A stretch of DNA of 64,000 nucleotides from Hydrogenophaga sp. PAMC20947 (GCF_004795855.1 NZ_CP039252.1:3038001-3102000); one strand, 5' to 3'; positions 53,893 to 63,242 are shown, counted from the first letter of the stretch. Translations and numbers: made by a program. The notes: generated by a model not told the origin, from the sequence alone.

Positions 53893-54999
53893 ATGCTGAA
53901 GAACATCGTCTTGGGGCTTGCCCTGGTCGCGGCTGTGGGCGCAACTCAAGCCCAGCTGCTGATTGGGCAGACGGCCGGGTTTTCCGGGCCAGTGGCGGCG
54001 GGGGTCAAAGAGACCACCGATGGCGCCCTGCTCTACATCGACGCCGTCAACGCCAAAGGCGGGGTCAATGGGCAAAAGATCGAGCTGGTTTCACTCGATG
54101 ACAACTTTGACCCCAAGATCACGGCTGAAAACGGGCGCATTCTGATGGAAGAGCGCAAGGTTCTGGCCATGTTCTTGACACGCGGAACCCCCCACAACCA
54201 AGCCTTGTTTCCGCTGCTGGAAAAAAATGGCGTGCCTCTGATCGGCCCGTCAACCGGGGCCATGGTCTTGCACGAGCCGGTCAACCCCTGGGTTTTTAAC
54301 GTGCGCGCCACTTACCAGCGCGAAGCAGAAAAGTCGGTGGCCTTTCTCACATCTATCGGCTTTAACCGAATCGGCATCGTTCATGCCGATGACTCTTTCG
54401 GCAAAGACGCCATTGCCGGCGCGCAAAAGGGCTTCGACAAGGCCAAGCTCCAGCCCTCGATCGTGATCGCAGCCGATCGCGCGAAACCCGACTTCGACGC
54501 CATCATCCCGGAGCTGGTGAAAGCCAATGTTCAGGCCGTTGTGTGGATCGCATCGGGCACGGCGGTCTCCAACGGCGTGAGCGCGCTGCGCAAAGCAGGC
54601 TCGACCGCCCAGATCGTGACCCTCTCCAACAATGCTTCTTCGGGTTTCATCAAGAGTCTGGGCGAATACAGCCACGGTGTCATCGTGAGCCAGGTCTATC
54701 CCAGCGAACGTTCATCAGCCTACGCCATGGTCAACGAGGCTCGCAGCCTCGCCAAGGAGCGCAAGCTCGCAGAGATCAGCCCAGCCATGCTGGAGGGTTT
54801 TGCGGCGGCCAAGGTATTGGTCGAAGGATTGCGCCGCGCTGGCAGCAAGCCCACCCGCGCCGGCGTGGCCAAAGCTTTGGAAACCATGCGGCCATACGAT
54901 CTGGGCGGTTTGAGCATTGACTACTCACCCACCGACCACAGCGGCCTGGACTTCGCCGATTTATCCATCATCGGAGAGCGCGGGAAGTTCCGCCGCTGA
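53893..54999 (+). CDS. ABC transporter substrate-binding protein (LivK-like, branched-chain amino acid type)
   Basis: A 368-residue type I periplasmic binding protein with signal peptide LKNIVLGLALVAAVGATQAQ. LIGQTAGFSGPVAAGVKETTDGALLYIDAVNAKGG and IGPSTGAMVLHEPVNPWVFNVRA are Peripla_BP_6 signatures. Such orphan LivK-like proteins often bind aromatic acids in Burkholderiales. GAGGAGA precedes the ATG by about six bases. No permease or ATPase adjoins. Confidence 0.93.
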   Translation: MLKNIVLGLALVAAVGATQAQLLIGQTAGFSGPVAAGVKETTDGALLYIDAVNAKGGVNGQKIELVSLDDNFDPKITAENGRILMEERKVLAMFLTRGTPHNQALFPLLEKNGVPLIGPSTGAMVLHEPVNPWVFNVRATYQREAEKSVAFLTSIGFNRIGIVHADDSFGKDAIAGAQKGFDKAKLQPSIVIAADRAKPDFDAIIPELVKANVQAVVWIASGTAVSNGVSALRKAGSTAQIVTLSNNASSGFIKSLGEYSHGVIVSQVYPSERSSAYAMVNEARSLAKERKLAEISPAMLEGFAAAKVLVEGLRRAGSKPTRAGVAKALETMRPYDLGGLSIDYSPTDHSGLDFADLSIIGERGKFRR

Positions 55000-55008
55000 A
55001 GGGCAGAA

Positions 55009-55038
55009 GCCGGACGCCATGCGTCCATGGCATCCGGC
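55009..55038. terminator. hairpin after the LivK-like gene
   Basis: GCCGGA-CGCCATG pairs with CATGG-C-ATCCGGC across a short loop, ten bases past the stop. No T tract follows directly; it may be a weak or rho-assisted terminator. Confidence 0.4.
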
Positions 55039-55095
55039 CAACTGCTTAGCCCCTAGACCCAAATTTGGGTTGGCTCCCCTGAATAGGCGAGCGGC

Positions 55096-55532
55096 TCAGG
55101 CCTTCACAATCAGAACCGGCACTTTGGCGTGGGTCAACACCTTCTGGGCGACACTGCCCAGTATCAGCGCCTTGACGCCCTGGCGGCCATGCGAGGCCAT
55201 CACGATCAGGTCGCATGCTTCGGCCTTCGCCGTCTCGATCACGCCTTCATAGACCACATTGCGCTCGATGGTGTCCCCGGCAAACGGGACGCCTTCGGCA
55301 GCGCACACCTTGCCCAGCGCATCCAGCGCTTTGCCTGCTGCGCTCTTGGCTTCGCTCAGGTAGGCCTGCAGGGCCACGGCCGAGGCATCGCCGATGCCGA
55401 TGTAGGGGAAGGGATCGATGACATAGACGCCCACCACCTGGCCACCCTGGGACTTGGCCAGCTGCGCTGCTGTGGTGGCTGCGCTGGTGGCAAGCTCAGA
55501 GCCGTCGGTGGGAACGAGAATTTTTTGAACAT
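55096..55532 (-). pseudogene. universal stress protein (UspA family), frameshifted at an A6 run
   Basis: Reading from ATG 55532 (AGGAG seven bases upstream) gives M-F-K-K then goes out of frame. Adding one A to the six-A run (plus-strand T6 at 55521-55526) yields MFKKILVPTDGSELATSAAT, the exact UspA N-terminus, joined to the long open part beginning VVGVYVIDPFPYIG and ending HAKVPVLIVKA. The ATP loop is in VMASHGRQGVKALILGSVAQ. So the gene is intact except for one missing base in a homopolymer: a sequencing error, a real mutation, or a slip site. The corrected product would be about 145 residues. Confidence 0.8.
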
Positions 55533-55698
55533 GCGGATCTCCTTGTTATTGGGATTGCAAGGCCATGGGCACCAGCGCCCATCGCACCTCCAACCACAAG
55601 TCCATCGTAAGCCCAATGCAGGGAAAAGCCTTGAGCCCGATCAAGAAATGGCTTCGCCACGCTTCTGCGCGTCCACGCCCAAGACCGGGCGCACCCGG

Positions 55699-56430
55699 TT
55701 ACCCGCGGCGATGCACGGCCGCAGGCCGGTCCGCAGATCGGTCCCATTCGCCGGCGGCAAACCAGGCATCACCGTCCATGTAGGCTCGCAGCATGGGGAG
55801 GGCGTCCAGCCCCCAGAACACCTGACCGTTCAACACCAGCGACGGCACACCAAACAACCCCAGCGCCAGGGCTTCGTCGGTGTTCGTCCGCAGGCGTTGT
55901 TTGACCACTTCACTGTCCGGCGCCAGCCAGGGGCGCGCCCGCTCTGACATGTGTTCTTGCAAACAGTCCTTCAGGGCGGCGAGCCGGTCGGGATCCGTCG
56001 CGCTGTGCCCCCCCTGCCAGACGTGGTGCATCAGCTGCTCGGTCACCCAGCGATTGGTTTCCCCAGGGCACGGCTCCATGGCACAAGCCAGGCCCAGGCG
56101 GAGCAGCGGCAAGGGGTTGAAGGGGTGCTCGGCCGGCATGTCCAGCGCCACGCCGTGGTGGTGGGCCAGCCAGCTGACCTGCCGGTAGGTCCACTCCCGC
56201 TTGCCCGGCATCTCGGCCGGGCCCAGCTGACCACGGGCTTTGAGCAGGGCCGCAAACAACACCGGCTGGTAACGCACCCGAACACTGTGCCCCTGCAATG
56301 CCTCGGGCAGGCGCTCGAAGGCCAGGTAGGCATAAGGCGAAATCGGGTCGTAGAAGAACCGAATATCGTGCAACACGGAAGAAGGCGGTGTCGGGTTGAC
56401 TGGCGGAGTGGCTGCAGGTGTCGCGGTCAT
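55699..56430 (-). CDS. 2-hydroxychromene-2-carboxylate isomerase family protein (DsbA-like)
   Basis: A 243-residue protein of the kappa-class GST/HCCA isomerase type. IRFFYDPISPYAYLAFERL gives the thioredoxin-fold start with Ser in place of the Cys motif, as in HCCA isomerases; LGLFGVPSLVLNGQVFWGLD is the C-terminal signature. It may isomerise hydroxychromene carboxylates in naphthalene-type pathways or act on other glutathione conjugates; no such pathway adjoins. Confidence 0.9.
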   Translation of the reverse strand: MTATPAATPPVNPTPPSSVLHDIRFFYDPISPYAYLAFERLPEALQGHSVRVRYQPVLFAALLKARGQLGPAEMPGKREWTYRQVSWLAHHHGVALDMPAEHPFNPLPLLRLGLACAMEPCPGETNRWVTEQLMHHVWQGGHSATDPDRLAALKDCLQEHMSERARPWLAPDSEVVKQRLRTNTDEALALGLFGVPSLVLNGQVFWGLDALPMLRAYMDGDAWFAAGEWDRSADRPAAVHRRG

Positions 56431-56451
56431 GGCGGTGGGGAACAGGTTGTT

Positions 56452-56673
56452 TCAGGCCGCAGGTTCGATCTGGCGGGCTTCGATACGCGCCCACACCTCG
56501 CGCTTTTCGGCATCGTCCAGCTGGCTCCAGACTGAAATCTCGTGCAGCGTTCTGTAGCAGCCCTTGCAGCCACCGTGCTGTTCGTCCAGTTCGCAGATCG
56601 AGACGCAGGGTGAGGGCACACCCGGCCCGGGGTGTTGGGCTAACGCATCGCGCAGATTGATCAAAGGATCCAT
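56452..56673 (-). CDS. DUF1289 domain-containing small protein
   Basis: A 73-residue protein with SPCVSICELDEQHGGCKGCYRTLHEI, the DUF1289 pattern of four cysteines likely binding Fe-S or zinc, followed by WSQLDDAEKREVW. Function unknown. It sits three bases downstream of the YbaK-type gene on the same strand. Confidence 0.92.
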   Translation of the reverse strand: MDPLINLRDALAQHPGPGVPSPCVSICELDEQHGGCKGCYRTLHEISVWSQLDDAEKREVWARIEARQIEPAA

Positions 56674-56676
56674 GGA

Positions 56677-57210
56677 TCAGGGTGCCTGGGTGGGCTCGGT
56701 GACATCGTGCACGGGTGCACGGGTCAGGGTTGTCAAGTTGTCCGGGGTCAGGCGGAACACACCGTGGGGATGACCCGCGGCCGCCCAGATCTCGGTGAAA
56801 CGGAAGAGCTGGCGATCGATCAGGGTGACCAGCGAGGTGGCGTGTGCCAGTGGAGACACCCCACCGATCGAGAACCCGGTCTTGGCCTTCACAAACTCGG
56901 CGTCGGCACGCCCCAGCTTGCCGCCCTCGGCGCAGACCAGGGCCTGCACCTTCTTTTCATCCACACGCAAATCGCCCGACGTCACCACCAGCACGGCCAC
57001 ATCGTCCGACTTGCGACGAAAGATGATGCTCTTGGCGATCTGCCCCAGGGACACGCCCAGCGCATCGGCGGCCTGTTGGGCCGTGCGGGCGGCATCGTTC
57101 AGCATCACGGGCGCGTGCGGGTGGCCCGCGGCGGCCAGGGCATCGGCCACGCGTTGCAGCCCTGAGGGGCGTTCGGTGGCGTTCAAGTCAAGGTTTGCAG
57201 ACATGGTCAT
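56677..57210 (-). CDS. YbaK/EbsC family aminoacyl-tRNA deacylase-like protein
   Basis: A 177-residue YbaK/ProX-type trans-editing domain. IAKSIIFRRKSDDVAVLVVTSGD contains the conserved lysine, and KTGFSIGGVSPLAHA holds the GGVSP-type substrate loop. Such proteins remove mischarged amino acids from tRNA (Cys- or Ala-tRNA-Pro). Start at ATG 57210 or 57204. The same frame stays open to 57654 only because it runs through the 84-bp tandem repeats. Confidence 0.92.
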   Translation of the reverse strand: MTMSANLDLNATERPSGLQRVADALAAAGHPHAPVMLNDAARTAQQAADALGVSLGQIAKSIIFRRKSDDVAVLVVTSGDLRVDEKKVQALVCAEGGKLGRADAEFVKAKTGFSIGGVSPLAHATSLVTLIDRQLFRFTEIWAAAGHPHGVFRLTPDNLTTLTRAPVHDVTEPTQAP

Positions 57211-57235
57211 GGATGGTAGCAGTGGTGGAGCGACG

Positions 57236-57654
57236 ACCACAGCGCAGGGCCACCCCAAGCCAGGCCCAGCCCCCTCGAGGGGCAGCGACCCGCGAAGCGG
57301 CGGAGCGTGGGGGCCAAAAGACCGCAGCGAAGGGCCGCCCCAAGCCAGGTCAGCCCCCTCGGAGGGCAGCGACCCGCGCAAAGGCGGAACGTAGGGGCAC
57401 AGCGACCGCAGCGAAGGGCCGCCCCAAGCCAGGTCAGCCCCCTCGGAGGGCAGCGACCCGCGCAAAGGCGGAACGTAGGGGCACAGCGACCGCAGCGAAG
57501 GGCCGCCCCAAGCCAGGTCAGCCCCCTCGGGGGGCAGCGACCCGCGCAACGGCGGAACGTGGGGGCACAGCGACCGCAGCGAAGGGCCGCCCCAAGCCAG
57601 GTCAGCCCCCTCGGGGGGCAGCGACCCGCGCAGCGGTGGAGCGTGGGGGCACAC
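57236..57654. repeat. five tandem copies of an 84-bp repeat
   Basis: Units begin with ACCGCAGCGAAGGGCCGCCC at 57321, 57405, 57489 and 57573 (spacing exactly 84), with a diverged first copy at 57236 (85 bases). Each unit contains AAGCCAGGTCAGCCCCCTCG, GGGCAGCGACCCGCGCA and CGGAACGTAGGGG-type blocks. Copies 2-5 differ at few positions. 84 is divisible by three, so every frame stays open or closed in all copies; this creates false long ORFs. The array fills the gap between the YbaK-type and LysE genes. Confidence 0.93.
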
Positions 57655-57657
57655 TGC

Positions 57658-58299
57658 TCATACGGCGCGTTTGACCATCAGCAACGCCGCGCCCATGCCG
57701 AACAAAACGCCGCCAAACACCCGGTTTTGCGCGCGCCGCGCTTTGGCGGTGGACAGCCAGCGCTGAGCGCGCGAAGCAAGGAGAGCGTAGCCGTGCATGA
57801 CGACCACCTCCACCGCGACAGACGTCACCAGCAAGATGAACAGCTGCAGCCACAGCGCGCGGAGGGGATCGATGAACTGCGGCAACACCGCCACCATGAA
57901 GACAATGCCTTTGGGGTTTGTGGCATTGGTCAAAAAACCGGTTGCAAAGCGCTCGCGTGTGCTGGGCAGGTGGGGTTGGACGGGCGGCTCGGTCGCCGCC
58001 ACGGCATCCAGAGACACCGGGGAACGCCACTGCTGCCAGCCCAGCCACATCAGGTAGGCCGCCCCGAGGACCTTCACGGCCGTGAACGCCACGCTCGATG
58101 CCAGCAACAGCGCGCCCACCCCGGCGCCAGCCACCAGCAGCACCAGGGCCAAGCCGAGCCCCATGCCCGCGATGGTCACGCTGGTGTGGCGCACACCATA
58201 GGCCAGACCATGGCCCAGCGACAGCACCGCAGCCGAACCCGGCGAGAGGGAAATGACCCAGGACGCGGCAAAAAAAGCCACCCAGACGTTGAGGTCCAT
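57658..58299 (-). CDS. LysE/RhtB family amino-acid exporter
   Basis: A 213-residue membrane protein with about six helices. SPGSAAVLSLGHGLAYGVRH is the RhtB-family signature in the first loop, and TGFLTNATNPKGIVFMVAVLPQF the second. Members export threonine, homoserine, leucine or lysine. The ATG at 58299 begins the first helix; an in-frame ATG at 58323 adds eight residues. It ends right at the tandem-repeat array. Confidence 0.92.
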   Translation of the reverse strand: MDLNVWVAFFAASWVISLSPGSAAVLSLGHGLAYGVRHTSVTIAGMGLGLALVLLVAGAGVGALLLASSVAFTAVKVLGAAYLMWLGWQQWRSPVSLDAVAATEPPVQPHLPSTRERFATGFLTNATNPKGIVFMVAVLPQFIDPLRALWLQLFILLVTSVAVEVVVMHGYALLASRAQRWLSTAKARRAQNRVFGGVLFGMGAALLMVKRAV

Positions 58300-58364
58300 A
58301 AGAAGCGTGTGATGAAAGTGCAAAACCGAGCGGCGCTGAACGCGGCGCTTGGGACATCAGGAAA

Positions 58365-59276
58365 TCAGTCGATCGCCCGCTTGGCCAACAGGGCCCGCGC
58401 CACACGCGACCCTGAGGGCCGGCCCAGCTGCTCGCTGATCCAGGCGCCTGCGTCCACCAGGGCGTCGAGGTCGATGCCGGTATCAATGCCCATGCCGTGC
58501 AGCAGGTAAACCACGTCTTCGCTGGCGACGTTGCCGGTAGCGCCTTTGGCATAGGGACAACCGCCCAAGCCCGCCACCGATGACTGGAAATTCCAGATCC
58601 CCATCTGCAACGCTGCAAGCGTGTTGGACAAGGCCTGGCCATAGGTGTCATGGAAATGGCCCGACACATCGCCCAGCGCGAAGTGTTTCAAGGTCGCCTC
58701 GATCGCGGCCTTGACCTTGAGCGGCGTGCCCACCCCGATGGTGTCGGCCACATCGACCCGTTGTATGCCAATGCCCTTCATCAGGCCAGCCAGGTAGGCC
58801 ACGCGCTCAGGGGCGATTTCGCCTTCGTAGGGGCAGCCCACGGTGCAACTCATGGCACCCCGAACAGCAATGCCGGCGGCCTTGGCCGCCTCCACCACAG
58901 GTGCAAAGCGCTGGATGCTCTCGGCGATGGAACAGTTGATGTTCCTCTGGCTGAAAGCTTCGCTGGCGGCTCCAAACACCACGATTTCATCGGGCTTGTC
59001 GAGCAACGCGGCCTCGAACCCCTTGAGGTTGGGCGTGAGCACCGAATAGCGCACGCCGGGCTGGCGGGTGATGCCCGCCATCACTTCGTGGTTGTCGGCC
59101 ATCTGGGGCACCCACTTCGGGCTCACATAGCTCGTGACTTCGATCTCTTTCAAGCCAGCGGCCTGCAATCGGTGCACCAGCTCGATCTTGACAGCGGCTG
59201 GCACTGGCTGCTTTTCGTTTTGCAGGCCGTCGCGTGGGCCTACATCGATCAGCTTGACTCGGGATGGCAAAGACAT
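58365..59276 (-). CDS. mvaB: hydroxymethylglutaryl-CoA lyase
   Basis: A 303-residue TIM-barrel lyase cleaving HMG-CoA to acetoacetate and acetyl-CoA, the last step of leucine degradation. VGPRDGLQNEK near the N-terminus supplies the metal-binding Asp, and AGLGGCPYAKGATGN holds the catalytic Cys. GHFHDTYGQ gives the other metal ligands. ATG 59276 is the family start. Together with the methylcrotonyl-CoA carboxylase gene it forms a leucine (liu) catabolic block. Confidence 0.96.
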   Translation of the reverse strand: MSLPSRVKLIDVGPRDGLQNEKQPVPAAVKIELVHRLQAAGLKEIEVTSYVSPKWVPQMADNHEVMAGITRQPGVRYSVLTPNLKGFEAALLDKPDEIVVFGAASEAFSQRNINCSIAESIQRFAPVVEAAKAAGIAVRGAMSCTVGCPYEGEIAPERVAYLAGLMKGIGIQRVDVADTIGVGTPLKVKAAIEATLKHFALGDVSGHFHDTYGQALSNTLAALQMGIWNFQSSVAGLGGCPYAKGATGNVASEDVVYLLHGMGIDTGIDLDALVDAGAWISEQLGRPSGSRVARALLAKRAID

Positions 59277-59301
59277 GGAATACCTCTCAAAAATGAACGA
59301 T

Positions 59302-60207
59302 TCAGTCGGCCGATGGCTTGCGAGAACGCACCCGCCTGACCCACAGGCGGCGGGAGATCCAGGCCACCGGCAACAACACCAGGAACCAGGGCAGCAAAAT
59401 CGCAAGCAGCGTGATCAGCTCGGCCACGCTGTCCGACATCACCCGGCCAGCACCGCGCACCGCCGACCAGATCGGGTTGGCCGCCCGGCCTTGAACCAGA
59501 CTCACCTCTGGGCGGAAAGAAACCTGCACGTTTTGCTGCGTGGTCTGCTGCATCAACAGCTTGAGCTGGGTCGCCTGGCTGTCCAGTTCGGCCTGGGTTT
59601 GGGACAGCGCCTGCTGCACCTCCAGCACGTCCGACAGTTTTCGGCTGGCCCCCGCCTGTACCAACAGGGCGCGCAGACTGTCGCGGAACTCGGTGCGGTT
59701 CTTGATGTGGGCCTCCACATCGACCACCTGGGCGGTCTTGTCTTCGCTGCTGGTGTTGTGCGAGGCCACCCGGCCCGCCGCCTCGAGTTTGCCCAGCAAT
59801 TGCGGGGCATCCTTGGGGTTCACACGCATGTCCAGTTCGGCGCCACCGGGCTGATCCGGCAACGCCTTGCGCACGGACGACGACACCACTTCGCAGTCGA
59901 GCTGGGCGCAGGTATCGGCCACCGCTTTCCAGGCGTCGGCGATCTGGTCCGCAGGCAGCACCACCTCCAGCGCATGGCGCACCGCAATATGGCGCTGTAG
60001 CACCGCGTCACCGCCACCCTGGTCCATCGCCGCAGACAAAGCCGCAGGGGCCTCCGCCATCATCTTGCCCAGCGATTCGGCCGGCGCCGGCATCGCTGCG
60101 CTCCGCATGACAGGGCGATCAGCCCGATCCGAACAAGCGCCAAGCGCCAGAGCGAGTGCCACCCCTCCCAAAGCCCATACCGGTGGGCGTCGAAAAAAAC
60201 CATTCAT
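59302..60207 (-). CDS. DUF4349 domain-containing lipoprotein
   Basis: A 301-residue protein with signal peptide and lipobox ALGAC, a periplasmic beta/coiled-coil region (LSDVLEVQQALSQTQAELDSQ), and a C-terminal membrane helix (LITLLAILLPWFLVLLPVAW) with a basic tail. This layout is DUF4349. Function unknown. ATG 60207 starts the signal peptide; an ATG at 60246 in frame is less likely. Confidence 0.88.
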   Translation of the reverse strand: MNGFFRRPPVWALGGVALALALGACSDRADRPVMRSAAMPAPAESLGKMMAEAPAALSAAMDQGGGDAVLQRHIAVRHALEVVLPADQIADAWKAVADTCAQLDCEVVSSSVRKALPDQPGGAELDMRVNPKDAPQLLGKLEAAGRVASHNTSSEDKTAQVVDVEAHIKNRTEFRDSLRALLVQAGASRKLSDVLEVQQALSQTQAELDSQATQLKLLMQQTTQQNVQVSFRPEVSLVQGRAANPIWSAVRGAGRVMSDSVAELITLLAILLPWFLVLLPVAWISRRLWVRRVRSRKPSAD

Positions 60208-60264
60208 GGCAGGAAATCCCTTGCGCAAACGCCGCATCCCAAACAAACCCGGTGTTTCATACGC

Positions 60265-61185
60265 TCAGTAGCCCCGCACCGGGTCTACGATGCCCGCCAC
60301 GGCCTCACCTCGCTCCAGGGCAGCGATCTTGCCCGCGATCTGGGCAATGGTCTCACTGCGCAGCGTGCGCGCAGAGGTGTGGGGTGACAGGGTGACTTTG
60401 GGGTGCGTCCAGAAAGGGTGTTCAGCGGGCAAGGGTTCTGTGCGGAACACATCCAGCGCGGCGCCTGCCAGATGGCCGCTGTCGATCAGCGACAACAGGT
60501 CTTCGTCCACCAGATGCGCGCCACGTGCCACATTGATCACATAGCCCCCGGGTTGCAGGCGAGAGAGCGTATCGCGGTTCAAAATGTTTTCGGTGTCTGG
60601 GGTCAGTGGCAACAGATTCACCAGCACGCGGCAAGACGCCAGGAAACTGTTGAGATGATCGACACCGCTGTGGCACACCACACCGTCCACCAACTTGGGA
60701 CTGCGGCTCCAGCCATGCACAGGGAACTCAAAGCTGGCCAGTGCCTTGGCCACGCGTTCGCCCAACACCCCCAGCCCCATCACACCCACAGGAAAATCGG
60801 CCCGCTCACGCGGCTTGCGAAAACTCCACTGCCCTTGGGCCATGTCGGCCTCGTACCCATCCAGCTCCCGATAATGGCGGATCACAGCGTGGCAAACAAA
60901 CTCGGCCATCTGCACCGACATGCCGGCGTCGTCCAGCCGAACCACTTTCGCTTGAGGCGGCAAGCGCAGCTTGAGCAAGGCGTCCACCCCGGCCCCGATA
61001 TTGAACAACCCCTTGAGCGCCTGCTGCTCGTCCAAAAATACTTGAGGAGGCGCCCACACCACGGCGTGATCCGCCTGCGGGGCGCCAGGCGCCCAGACGT
61101 TGACCGTGGCTTCGGGAAACGCCGCGCGCAGGCCTTTCAGCCAGGGTTCAGGTTTGGTGCCGGTACAGCAAAAGGTGATATTCAT
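60265..61185 (-). CDS. ghrA: glyoxylate/hydroxypyruvate reductase A-type D-2-hydroxyacid dehydrogenase
   Basis: A 306-residue NAD(P)H-dependent 2-hydroxyacid dehydrogenase. The nucleotide loop is in VGVMGLGVLGERVAKAL; catalytic residues lie in NVARGAHLVDEDLL (Arg), DVFRTEPLPAEHPFW (Glu) and LSPHTSA (His). Length and SWS-type details match GhrA. It reduces glyoxylate and hydroxypyruvate. It lies inside the leucine block but has no evident role there. Confidence 0.92.
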   Translation of the reverse strand: MNITFCCTGTKPEPWLKGLRAAFPEATVNVWAPGAPQADHAVVWAPPQVFLDEQQALKGLFNIGAGVDALLKLRLPPQAKVVRLDDAGMSVQMAEFVCHAVIRHYRELDGYEADMAQGQWSFRKPRERADFPVGVMGLGVLGERVAKALASFEFPVHGWSRSPKLVDGVVCHSGVDHLNSFLASCRVLVNLLPLTPDTENILNRDTLSRLQPGGYVINVARGAHLVDEDLLSLIDSGHLAGAALDVFRTEPLPAEHPFWTHPKVTLSPHTSARTLRSETIAQIAGKIAALERGEAVAGIVDPVRGY

Positions 61186-61220
61186 GCGCCGAGCTTAACG
61201 AACGGTCGCTTCAGGGGGTG

Positions 61221-63242
61221 TCACGCGATTTGCAAGGTCAACAATTCCGAGCCTTCGGCCACCTGGTCGCCTGGCGCGTAAAGCAACTCGGCCACGGTGC
61301 CGTCGGCAGGGGCCGCGATGGTGTGCTCCATCTTCATGGCTTCCATGACCGCCAGCGCCTGGCCCTTTTTCACCACATCGCCGGCCTTCACCGCAAACGA
61401 CACCACCTTGCCCGGCATGGGCGCGGTGAGGCGGCCGCCTTCAGCGGCCACTTCGCCGGCGTGGGCCAGGGCGTCGATTTCGGTGATGACGGTGGCGCCC
61501 AGATCACAAAAAACATGCACGAGCTCAGCGCGCTGCCAGGTTTGCACTGTCTGGCGCTGGCCGTTGAATTGCAGGTCAATTGTGTAGCCGCTGTCACCCG
61601 CCTGTTCGGCAAACACCATCGGCAAAGCAGCGGCTTCGCCCACGGCCAGCAACAGCTGGCCATCGTGTGCATAGGTGAGCTGGGCCTTCAGCGCTTCGCC
61701 CCGGTACTCAAAATCAAAGCGGCGCACAGTCAGGCCGTATGGCCGCCAGCCATCGGTGCGGGAGAAGGGGTCTGTGCCTTCGCCGGCGCGCTCACCCAGC
61801 AGCGTCTGGGCCACGGCGGCGGCCACGGCCATGGGTCGGCCCACCCTGTCCTGGTCGAACAGCGCCGAAGCCTCGCGGGGGATCAGGGCGGTGTCGAGTT
61901 GCGCGCTCGCAAAAGCCATGCTGCCCACCACATAGCGCAGGAACTGCACATTGGTGGACAGGCCCACGATGCGCGTTTGAGCCAGCGCAGCGTCCATGCG
62001 CGCCAGCGCTTCAGAGCGGGTGGCGCCATGCACGATGAGCTTGGCGACCATGGAGTCGTAGAAAGGGCTGATGGCGTCGCCTTCGCGCACACCGTCGTCC
62101 ACACGAACGGCGCCCCGCTCAAATGTGCTGCACGCAGGCTTGCGGTAGACATCAAGCCGGCCGGTGGCAGGCAGGAACTGGTTGTCGGGCGTTTCAGCGC
62201 AGATGCGGGCCTCGATGGCATGGCCCTGGATGCGCAGCGCTTCCTGTTTCAGCGGCAGCGGCTCGCCCGAAGCCACACGCAATTGCCACTCCACCAGGTC
62301 AAGCCCTGTGATGGCTTCGGTGACGGGGTGCTCCACCTGCAAGCGGGTATTCATTTCCATGAAGAAAAACTTCATGTCTTCCGGTTTTTCGTAGCCACCA
62401 GGCTGCTCAACAATGAATTCCACCGTGCCAGCGCCCACGTAGTTCACAGCCTGGGCCGCCGCCACCGCCGCCGCACCCATTTCGGCGCGCAGCTTGTCCG
62501 TCATGCCGGGTGCAGGCGCCTCTTCCAGCACTTTCTGGTGGCGGCGCTGCACCGAGCAGTCGCGCTCAAACAGGTAAACACAATTGCCGTGGGTGTCACC
62601 AAACACCTGGATCTCGATGTGGCGCGGGCGCTGCACGTATTTTTCAACCAGCACCGCATCGCTGCCAAAGCTGTTGCGCGCCTCGCGCTGGCAACTGGCC
62701 AGCGCCGCCGCAAAATCTTCGGCTTTGTCTACCGCTCGCATGCCCTTGCCACCACCACCAGCGCTGGCCTTGATGAGCACGGGATACCCTATTGCGTCGG
62801 CCTCGCGCTGCAGCAGGGCCGGGTCCTGGTCGGCACCGTGGTAACCCGGCACCAGCGGAACGCCCGCCTTTTCCATCAGGCGTTTCGATTCGGCCTTCAG
62901 CCCCATCGCCAGAATGGCCGACGAAGGTGGGCCAATGAACACCAGGCCGGCCTGGGCGCAGGCATCGGCAAAAGCATCGTTTTCGCTCAGGAAACCATAG
63001 CCCGGGTGCACGGCTTGTGCCCCCGTGTCTTTCGCCGCCTGCAAGATGCGCTCCCATTGCAGGTAACTGTCCTTGGGCGCGCTGCCGCCAATGTGCACCG
63101 CTTCGTCACACGCGGCCACATGTTTGGCGTTGGCATCGGCGTCGGAATACACAGCCACGGTGCGCACACCCATGCGCCGGGCGGTGGCAGCCACACGGCA
63201 AGCGATCTCACCACGATTGGCAATCAGAATTTTTTTGAACAT
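61221..63242 (-). CDS. mccA: methylcrotonyl-CoA carboxylase biotin-containing alpha subunit
   Basis: A 673-residue biotin carboxylase/BCCP protein. ATP-grasp biotin carboxylase runs to about 450 (HPGYGFLSENDAFADAC, KASAGGGGKGMR, EMNTRLQVEHPVTE). The biotinyl domain is at the C-terminus with EAMKMEH. It carboxylates biotin for 3-methylcrotonyl-CoA in leucine degradation; propionyl- or acetyl-CoA carboxylase is possible, but the neighbouring HMG-CoA lyase favours leucine. Its start overlaps the DUF4126 stop by one base (TGATG). The beta subunit is not in the window. Confidence 0.92.
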   Translation of the reverse strand: MFKKILIANRGEIACRVAATARRMGVRTVAVYSDADANAKHVAACDEAVHIGGSAPKDSYLQWERILQAAKDTGAQAVHPGYGFLSENDAFADACAQAGLVFIGPPSSAILAMGLKAESKRLMEKAGVPLVPGYHGADQDPALLQREADAIGYPVLIKASAGGGGKGMRAVDKAEDFAAALASCQREARNSFGSDAVLVEKYVQRPRHIEIQVFGDTHGNCVYLFERDCSVQRRHQKVLEEAPAPGMTDKLRAEMGAAAVAAAQAVNYVGAGTVEFIVEQPGGYEKPEDMKFFFMEMNTRLQVEHPVTEAITGLDLVEWQLRVASGEPLPLKQEALRIQGHAIEARICAETPDNQFLPATGRLDVYRKPACSTFERGAVRVDDGVREGDAISPFYDSMVAKLIVHGATRSEALARMDAALAQTRIVGLSTNVQFLRYVVGSMAFASAQLDTALIPREASALFDQDRVGRPMAVAAAVAQTLLGERAGEGTDPFSRTDGWRPYGLTVRRFDFEYRGEALKAQLTYAHDGQLLLAVGEAAALPMVFAEQAGDSGYTIDLQFNGQRQTVQTWQRAELVHVFCDLGATVITEIDALAHAGEVAAEGGRLTAPMPGKVVSFAVKAGDVVKKGQALAVMEAMKMEHTIAAPADGTVAELLYAPGDQVAEGSELLTLQIA

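Noticed and set aside
57236..57654. CRISPR-like array
   Set aside because: Repeats are direct and contiguous with no unique spacers, so this is a tandem repeat.
57307..58509. 400-codon plus-strand frame and a long minus-strand extension of the YbaK-type gene
   Set aside because: Both owe their length to the 84-bp repeats, whose period is a multiple of three.
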